From positions 1 to 33,240 of the forward strand of contig RHCX01000008.1 of the NCBI GenBank assembly GCA_010028495.1: DNA of 33,240 bases, read 5' to 3'. Both the position numbers and the translations under genes were made by a program. Source of the DNA: Nitrososphaeria archaeon (GTDB lineage: Archaea > Thermoproteota > Nitrososphaeria > Nitrososphaerales > Nitrosopumilaceae). Positions 27,801-33,240 of this stretch are shown piece after piece; within the stretch, counting starts at the first letter, position 1, and each line of letters begins with the position of its first letter. The notes under the pieces are model-generated. The model did not search any database. It was given only the letters and a program-made list of their open reading frames with translations, and had not been told where the DNA came from.

Positions 27801-28069
27801 CAAGAAACCGCGAAATGATGGCTCGCGGTCTTGTAAAAGACCTGGCCCGCAGGCTCCAGACTCTAAGAAAAGAACGAGGCTACAATCCAACAGACATTCT
27901 CAATTGCGCCCATATTTTAGATCTAGATGCAGAATCTCTGGAAATGGCAAAAGAGAAATCAAAAGACTTGGCTTTCCTAGTCCGCGTAAAATCAGTCGAC
28001 TTTGATTCTGCTCCGCAAACCAAGGACGATGATATTGACGGTCAAAAGATCAGAATCTGGATAGAGTAG
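24881..28069 (+). CDS. ileS: Isoleucyl-tRNA synthetase
   Basis: GPPTMNGIPHAGHLRGR (HIGH-class), GWDTQGLPVE, editing domain WTTMPFTL, DQTRGWAYTLL, KMSKSLGNV. Confidence 0.96.
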   Translation: MQLEKEFNSKKIEEQIRTHLSNIDLQKMISDSKNGKPIVFIEGPPTMNGIPHAGHLRGRIIKDLWYRYNTLKGHKITFNAGWDTQGLPVELQAEKELGITGGKTEILKSFGIEKIVAECKRLVHKYNEKWVEVDKLLGMSFNQKDAYWTYKDEFIEREWQFLRKAHETGILTEGYRVVAYCPSCQTSLSHAEVNQGYDMVQDPSLYYKVKLESENAFLIVWTTMPFTLVTDAMVGLNPEENYHYVQVENETWIIGEKRLEEFAKEVKLENYTITKTVKGATFEGKKYIHPLLSEIPKLAELAKNPLYHIAVSEDFVDPSTGSGLVHLAPANGEEDYNIAQKRKTPIFSPIDDEVKFTGDAGKYAGLFVRDADRSVTEDVKAKGALVKIGRIKHKYPLCWRSHHPIVWLARREFFYMLDKLDNKAIEAAESVEYFFDQPKNRFLGIIKEKHPWCISRERFWGCPLPIWNCKCGHVERLFSRKEILEVATDLPDGPNFELHRPWIDRIGIKCKKCGAQMEREKFVLDTWHNSGSAPYSSLTDQQYSEGIPAAFLTEGIDQTRGWAYTLLIENVILNNKPVSPYSAFLFQGHVLDKNGNKMSKSLGNVMDGKEMLTQYPVDLIRFYFIWKSSPIEPINFSTDEMMSRPYQIINTLYHIHLYYKQNSEYDKFDQNTNTVQQAKQKNQLGSPDIWILSKLQKLIKDVQQNNDSCKFHESARALEDFIINSLSQVYIPITKAELWDEDNSKTDRRFAIYSILHKILKTLDILIHPLCPYTSEYLYLTTFGKDSILLQKWPAPESDLINDTIEESFDLMKESVSVSSAARMKAKLKRRWPLTDAVVCVAPGQKQKLESLSELLLSQMNVETFKGIELQNRAGLELISEMQQKKIPIKPLVEMDRKKIGPKAKQHMAALLTAFSNTKPEDIVNNLLKQKSHTFDVGAEKIILDLEDFIISFDAQDGYAYSQRDSLIVFISTARNREMMARGLVKDLARRLQTLRKERGYNPTDILNCAHILDLDAESLEMAKEKSKDLAFLVRVKSVDFDSAPQTKDDDIDGQKIRIWIE

Positions 28070-28125
28070 TAAGCTAGCTTTTGACAAATGTCTGGGGTTA
28101 AATATCAAAATCACCATACTATACC

Positions 28126-28455
28126 ATGGTAAAGCAGATCAGCCTAGATGCGTGGCAGACACAACACCTAGAGGAGCTGCTAAAAAAAGGAGCCAACATC
28201 GTAACAAAGACAGGCACTCCGATTATTTTGTACAGACAAACATTAGAAGAGGAAGAAGACTCCTATGAGGAGATTGTCTGCTCTTTGACTGACAGACATG
28301 TTGTAGAACAAGTCGTTATTTCTGGAGGAGGAATTCCACCGACATTTAGACAGCAAATGATCTATTCCTTAGAAGAATTCCCGCAAAGATTGATCCGAAA
28401 AAGCAAGGATCTGTTTTTGCAAACAATAGAATTGTTAGAAGAACAAATGAACTAA
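28126..28455 (+). CDS. Conserved hypothetical protein
   Basis: 109 aa ORF in compact spacing before sucC. Confidence 0.75.
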   Translation: MVKQISLDAWQTQHLEELLKKGANIVTKTGTPIILYRQTLEEEEDSYEEIVCSLTDRHVVEQVVISGGGIPPTFRQQMIYSLEEFPQRLIRKSKDLFLQTIELLEEQMN

Positions 28456-28487
28456 CTATTATAAAGACCCGCAAAAAAACGACCTGC

Positions 28488-29600
28488 ATGCGACTCCTCG
28501 AATTTCAAGCAAAGGAGCTCTTTGGTCAATACGGTATCAAAACCCCAAAGGGTAGATACTCTAAGAACATCGAGGAAGCCAGAGAGCATGCAAAAGAGTT
28601 AGGTTTTCCATTTGTAATAAAATTCCAAGCTCCAGTAGGCGGTAGAGGAAAGGCAGGCGGAATTCAAATAGTCAAAAACCAGGACGAGTTTGAGCTCAAA
28701 TATCCACAGGTCGCAGGCATGACAATCAAGGGCGAAAAAGCCAGAGCCATTCTATTAGAGAAAATGGCCGAATACCAAAAAGAAATCTACCTATCACTGT
28801 TTTTGAACCGCTCCAAGCGATGCTATACCATTATTGCGTCTGGTGAGGGCGGAGTCGAAATAGAGTCAGTCAAAAACCAGACCATCCGTGAAGTTGGCCT
28901 AGGCGATGTCACACCACAAGTTGCAGAAGAAGTAGCAAAAGCAATAGGATTATCAGGAAATTCAATTACAGATTTTGTCGACATGTTGCAAAGATTATCA
29001 AAATTAACAGTTGAAAAAGAGGCAGAGCTTGCAGAGATAAATCCAGTGGCACTGCAAAAAGACGGATCACTCTTAGCATTGGATGGAAAAATAGTCACTG
29101 ATGACAATTCCAATTTCAGACACACTGAAATGGAAAAATACCAGGAAAAAACCGAGCTGGAAGAGCGCGCAGAAAAATCAGGATTCACATTAGTCGAATT
29201 AGAAGGAAATGTTGCAGTTGTTGGAAACGGTGCAGGCCTTGTCATGTCTACATTGGATATGCTAATTGACAATGGCGGCAAAGCTGCTTGCTTTTTGGAT
29301 GTAGGTGGCGGAGCAACAACAGAATCCGTATACGAAGCATTAACACTAATATCAAAAATGAAAAAAGTAAAAGCAATTCTAGTAAATCTGTATGGCGGAA
29401 TCGTAAAGACAACAACCGTAGCATCCGCATTTATCAAAGCATATGATGACAAGCTAATCGATCTGCCAGTATATGCAAGACTGATGGGTTCCGAATCTGA
29501 AAAATCTAAAGAAATGCTAAAACCGACCAAGACAAAAATGTATGATTCAGTTGAAGAGGCAATCTCTGGCGCAGTTCTAGGAGTATCAAAAAATGGCTAA
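28488..29600 (+). CDS. sucC: Succinyl-CoA synthetase beta subunit
   Basis: RLLEFQAKELFGQYGIKTPKG, ATP-grasp, CFLDVGGGAT, LVNLYGGIVKT. Confidence 0.95.
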   Translation: MRLLEFQAKELFGQYGIKTPKGRYSKNIEEAREHAKELGFPFVIKFQAPVGGRGKAGGIQIVKNQDEFELKYPQVAGMTIKGEKARAILLEKMAEYQKEIYLSLFLNRSKRCYTIIASGEGGVEIESVKNQTIREVGLGDVTPQVAEEVAKAIGLSGNSITDFVDMLQRLSKLTVEKEAELAEINPVALQKDGSLLALDGKIVTDDNSNFRHTEMEKYQEKTELEERAEKSGFTLVELEGNVAVVGNGAGLVMSTLDMLIDNGGKAACFLDVGGGATTESVYEALTLISKMKKVKAILVNLYGGIVKTTTVASAFIKAYDDKLIDLPVYARLMGSESEKSKEMLKPTKTKMYDSVEEAISGAVLGVSKNG

Positions 29601-30522
29601 CATTTACGAGCTGCTCCGAGGAACCAAGGATTCCTCTGGTAATTATCAGAAAATGCCAGTTATAGTACAAGGAATTACAGGCACGTTTGGCTCGTTGCAC
29701 GCAAAAATGATGATGGAATACGGCACGAACATTGCTGCAGGCGTAACTCCAGGAAAAGGAGGCCAGAAATTCGAGGACAAGGTTCCAATTTTCAACACAG
29801 TGAAAGAAGCAGTTGATGCGACTGGCGCAAAAATATCAATTGTCTTTGTTCCAGCCAAGTTCTTCCTAGGAGCAGCAAAAGAGGCATTAGAGGCATTAGA
29901 TGCAGGAATCAAGCTTCTAGTTGCAATACCAGAACATGTACCAATCAGAGACACAATGCAGGTACTAGATTTGGCAAAGCAAAAAGACGCAATCATCATT
30001 GGTCCAAACACTCCTGGCGTCATGATACCATCTTTGATCAAAATTGGTATAATGCCGGCCAGTCCATTCAAGCACGGCAATATAGCAGTATTATCAAAAA
30101 GCGGCACTCTACTATATGAAATCTCTAATGCGTTGACCAAGGCAGGCTACGGCCAATCAATCACAATTGGAATCGGCGGAGATCCAGTAAACGGAACAAG
30201 ACTAATCGATGCATTTGAAATGGTCAAAGACGATCCAGACCTAAAGGGAATGGTAGTAGTAGGAGAGATCGGCGGAGACTCTGAAGAAATACTTGCACAG
30301 CATATTATCGATACTAATTTCAAAAAGCCAATTGTAGCATATATCGCAGGACGCAACGCCCCAAAGGAAAAGAGAATGGGTCATGCAGGCGCTATTGTAA
30401 TGGGAACATATGGTTCTGCAGAATCCAAGGTTTCCATGTTTAACAAGGCAAACATTCCAGTAGGCAAGCGACCAAATGAGGTTGCCATGCTTTTGGCAGG
30501 TAAGCTGGAATCCAAAGACTAA
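29593..30522 (+). CDS. sucD: Succinyl-CoA synthetase alpha subunit
   Basis: VQGITGTFGSLHAKMMMEYGTNIAAGVTPGKGG, SKSGTLLYEI, GIGGDPVNGT, phospho-His MGHAGAIV. Confidence 0.96.
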   Translation: MANIYELLRGTKDSSGNYQKMPVIVQGITGTFGSLHAKMMMEYGTNIAAGVTPGKGGQKFEDKVPIFNTVKEAVDATGAKISIVFVPAKFFLGAAKEALEALDAGIKLLVAIPEHVPIRDTMQVLDLAKQKDAIIIGPNTPGVMIPSLIKIGIMPASPFKHGNIAVLSKSGTLLYEISNALTKAGYGQSITIGIGGDPVNGTRLIDAFEMVKDDPDLKGMVVVGEIGGDSEEILAQHIIDTNFKKPIVAYIAGRNAPKEKRMGHAGAIVMGTYGSAESKVSMFNKANIPVGKRPNEVAMLLAGKLESKD

Positions 30523-30549
30523 AAAGGACACAAAAGAGGATTTTATCAA

Positions 30550-30717
30550 ATGCCAATCACAGACCCGGAAAAGAAACGAATCGCTCAGGCAGCAAGACTA
30601 CACATGAAGATCTGCCTCAATTGCGGCGTTAGAAATTCAATGGCAGCCTCTAGATGCAGAAAATGCAGAGGTCAGTTCCTAAGACTAAAGAACAGAACTC
30701 TGGGCGCAAAGAAATAG
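30550..30717 (+). CDS. rpl40e: Ribosomal protein L40e (55 aa, below the ORF-track cutoff)
   Basis: MPITDPEKKRIAQAARLHMKICLNCGVRNSMAASRCRKCRGQFLRLKNRTLGAKK* with CxxC...CxxC zinc motif. Confidence 0.95.
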   Translation: MPITDPEKKRIAQAARLHMKICLNCGVRNSMAASRCRKCRGQFLRLKNRTLGAKK

Positions 30718-30727
30718 GCTTTTCAGA

Positions 30728-31669
30728 TTATTCTGGATGCTTTTTGGCGTGCAAAAACGACGCAAGTATTGCAATTCCCAAAATTCCCATCACTACACCT
30801 AATGACACTACGGTTGGAATATCGACGATTTTGGATATCATCATCTTTACTCCAATGAACATCAAAATAGCAATCAACCCCGGTTTTAGATAATGGAATT
30901 TTTCCATCACGCCAGCTAGCAGAAAATACAAGCTTCTAAGGCCAAGTATAGCAAAGACGTTTGATGTTATTACAATGAACGGATCGGTTGTGATTGCCAA
31001 AACCGCAGGTATAGAATCCAGTGCAAACAATAGATCGGTGAACTCGATTATCACCAGTGCGACTAGTAACGGGGTTGCGTATTTTATTCCGTCTTTGATG
31101 AGAAAGAATTTTGGGTCCTGAATGTTCAGCTCGACTGGCATTATTTTTTTGAGTGCGCGGACTGCAATGTTTTTCTCTACTTCTATTTTCTTTTCCTCTC
31201 TTTGGATGAGCATTCGAAGGGCAGTAAATATCAAAAATGCACCAAACAAGTAGATCATCCAATCAAATTCCTCCAAAAGGTGCGCACCGCCCATTATTAG
31301 CGGAACCCTCATCGCAATTGCGCCCAAAATTCCCATTGATAGCACCCTGTGCTGGAACTTGTGTGGAATGTTCAGCGATGTAAATATCAGCAAAAAGACA
31401 AACATGTTATCAACTGATAGTGATTTTTCCAGGGCATAGCCCGTGACAAACTCCGTCAGCTTTTGCTGCCCCATATCGACATAGATTATTCCTGCAAATA
31501 TCCCTGCCAGAGAAATCCAGACGATGGTCCACCGTAAGGCTGCCTTGAATGGAGGAACTTCTTTGTGTGAGTCTTTTTTGCGAAGCTTTGAAAATACCCC
31601 TAGATCAATTGCCAGAGATACTCCAACAAATATTGAAAATATTGTCCAAAGAGCAAAAACGTCGTTCAT
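30728..31669 (-). CDS. TerC family integral membrane protein
   Basis: GYALEKSLSVDNMFVFLLIF, FTDLLFALDSIPAVLAIT TerC motifs. Confidence 0.95.
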   Translation of the reverse strand: MNDVFALWTIFSIFVGVSLAIDLGVFSKLRKKDSHKEVPPFKAALRWTIVWISLAGIFAGIIYVDMGQQKLTEFVTGYALEKSLSVDNMFVFLLIFTSLNIPHKFQHRVLSMGILGAIAMRVPLIMGGAHLLEEFDWMIYLFGAFLIFTALRMLIQREEKKIEVEKNIAVRALKKIMPVELNIQDPKFFLIKDGIKYATPLLVALVIIEFTDLLFALDSIPAVLAITTDPFIVITSNVFAILGLRSLYFLLAGVMEKFHYLKPGLIAILMFIGVKMMISKIVDIPTVVSLGVVMGILGIAILASFLHAKKHPE

Positions 31670-31706
31670 TTATCATTCATGGCAGATATTACACGCATAA
31701 TATACT

Positions 31707-31838
31707 TTAGAGTGCTTTCATTGATTTTTGGAAAAGCATTGATGTTTTGAAATGAGACTCTAATTCATCTTGTTTTTTTGAAGACTCCATCTGAATTCGT
31801 CCCCGTCTGTATGGGTCGTTTAGGTCTCTAACGCACAT
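31707..31838 (-). CDS. Possible 43 aa microprotein
   Basis: MCVRDLNDPYRRGRIQMESSKKQDELESHFKTSMLFQKSMKAL*; TATA-like CTTATAG about 26 nt upstream of ATG. Confidence 0.4.
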   Translation of the reverse strand: MCVRDLNDPYRRGRIQMESSKKQDELESHFKTSMLFQKSMKAL

Positions 31839-31869
31839 AATACTATCTGGTTGATACACTATAAGAATC

Positions 31870-33240
31870 CTAGATCCTGGGCAGGCTCATAGTAAATGTC
31901 GTAGGCTTGTTTTTGGCAGATATTGTTCCACCGTGCTGTTCAATGATGTTTTTGCAGCTTGGTAGGCCGAGGCCTGTTCCTTGCTGCTTTGTTGTAAATA
32001 ACGGCTCAAAGATGTTATCGAGTAAGTTGTCAGGTATGCCTGGCCCGCTGTCAATTACTTCTATAACGACGTGTTTTGTATAGCCAGTGATTTTTACAGA
32101 CACTGTTCCTTCCCCTTCCATTGCTTGAATTGCGTTCAGTATGAGATTTGAAAATACCGTTCTTAGTTTGACATCATCGCAGTCGATTTTTTCATCGTTT
32201 TGCGGTAATTCTATCTTGATTCCCTTGGGGATTTCCATATCAGATATTGATGAGGTTATGATTTCTTTAAGCGAGAATATGCGTTTTTCAAGGGGGGTTG
32301 TGCGCACAAAGTCTAGAACATCGTCTATTTGGTGCGAGATGCGCTGAATGGAAGTGTCCATTTTTGCAAAGTGATCCTTTAGTTTTTGGTCGCTTGTAGG
32401 ATACTGCAGTTTTATCAGATCAGAGACATTTTTTATTACAGATAACGGGTTTCTCAAGTCATGCGCAATTCTTGCAGACAACTCTCCGATTGCGCGGAGT
32501 TTTTCTGCCTTGAGTTTTTCTTGAGCAACTATAAGGTCGCGCTCTATCTGGAGAGAGTTCTTGAATGAGATCACCATTGCCTGGAGTTTTTGCCCGAGCT
32601 GGCCAATTTCGTCATTAGTTTTTGTCTGAAACTGCACGTCATAATCGCCTTTTGAGACACGATCTGCTGCTTTGTTTAGCGCATCAATAGGCCTCGATAT
32701 TGAGCGAGATATGAAATAGCCCAGCGCCACCCCGATTACAAGCAAGACTAGAATTCCAATGTAGAGTAGAACCTGCGTCTCTGACAACAAGGTTTTGATT
32801 TCGTCCAGCAGTTGATTGATTTCTCCGGTAGACATATCATCTGCGCGATCAAAGTCTTGCTCACTTTGTTTTGAATACTGCATTAGTGTTTCAGAATATG
32901 CGTTTTTTGCATTTTGATAATCTGTAGAATCCAGTAATGCGATTGCTTCACTTGGTTTTCCTTGTTTTGTCAACTCTAACGACTTGGCTTCCAGATTTTC
33001 AAGTGTGGTGTTTATCTCGGCAATTTTATCAAAGAGAATCTTTTCATTTTTTGGACTAGATGAGCATGCCTCGCTTATTATGGTATGCAGTTTTGGTTGG
33101 GTTTGAGAATAGACATCTAGCCATTTTTGATCAGATGTAAAGGCATAGTTACGAGCAGCCTGAGTTAGCACTTCATCATAATATCGCATCAGAGTGACAG
33201 AGTTGTCAAGGCGCGACATCATTTTGACATCCTCGATGCT
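31870..33240 (-). CDS. Membrane sensor histidine kinase with HAMP (N-terminal part beyond the window edge)
   Basis: TM segment, HAMP RSISRPIDALNKAADRVSKGDYDV, HisKA RIAHDLRNPLSVIKN, HATPase NLILNAIQAM/GTGLGLPSCKNI; frame open through the right edge. Confidence 0.95.
   Translation of the reverse strand, partial: SIEDVKMMSRLDNSVTLMRYYDEVLTQAARNYAFTSDQKWLDVYSQTQPKLHTIISEACSSSPKNEKILFDKIAEINTTLENLEAKSLELTKQGKPSEAIALLDSTDYQNAKNAYSETLMQYSKQSEQDFDRADDMSTGEINQLLDEIKTLLSETQVLLYIGILVLLVIGVALGYFISRSISRPIDALNKAADRVSKGDYDVQFQTKTNDEIGQLGQKLQAMVISFKNSLQIERDLIVAQEKLKAEKLRAIGELSARIAHDLRNPLSVIKNVSDLIKLQYPTSDQKLKDHFAKMDTSIQRISHQIDDVLDFVRTTPLEKRIFSLKEIITSSISDMEIPKGIKIELPQNDEKIDCDDVKLRTVFSNLILNAIQAMEGEGTVSVKITGYTKHVVIEVIDSGPGIPDNLLDNIFEPLFTTKQQGTGLGLPSCKNIIEQHGGTISAKNKPTTFTMSLPRI

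Noticed and set aside
28823-29530. Long antisense ORF (235 aa) opposite sucC, plus many other antisense ORFs in uvrA, uvrC, ileS and sucD
   Set aside because: Low-complexity Ser-rich shadow translations of well-supported genes; no independent motifs or promoters.
1-33240. Defence island, CRISPR array, prophage or IS element
   Set aside because: No spaced direct repeats, cas genes, transposase, integrase or phage structural motifs seen; the window is mostly housekeeping plus signalling genes.

Overview
This 33.2 kb window is gene-dense and compact. It looks like a Nitrososphaerota (Thaumarchaeota, Nitrosopumilales-like) chromosome segment, judging from gene content, TTG/GTG starts, and TATA boxes about 26 nt upstream of start codons (leaderless style). 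Contents from left to right: a uvrB/uvrA/uvrC excision-repair cluster with an archaellin gene interposed, in which uvrB is broken by two internal deletions; small hypothetical genes; a plastocyanin-like cupredoxin; a hemerythrin; an MBL-fold nuclease-like gene; a regulatory/two-component neighbourhood (winged-helix-like regulator, CheY-like receiver, DMT exporter, spermidine-synthase-like enzyme flanked by two paralogous membrane proteins, soluble histidine kinase); purN, cupin, S-layer/CARDB-like protein, HtrA protease, folD, 5-formyl-THF cyclo-ligase, purD; ileS; sucCD; rpl40e; TerC; and a HAMP histidine kinase cut by the window edge. I found no CRISPR, IS element, rRNA or convincing tRNA. 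The observations I rate highest are: (1) a dyad motif, consensus roughly CATTTCCA-N4-TGGAAATG, noticed five times and only in the promoters/intergenic regions of the 12.8-16.5 kb block, suggesting a small undescribed local regulon; (2) an unlisted 51-53 aa microprotein ORF (13361-13522, minus) that reads as a stand-alone histidine-kinase dimerization domain without the phosphoaccepting His, tail-to-tail with a response regulator; (3) two candidate structured non-coding elements (11941-12073, and a perfect 12-bp stem at 22036-22095); (4) the doubly deleted uvrB.
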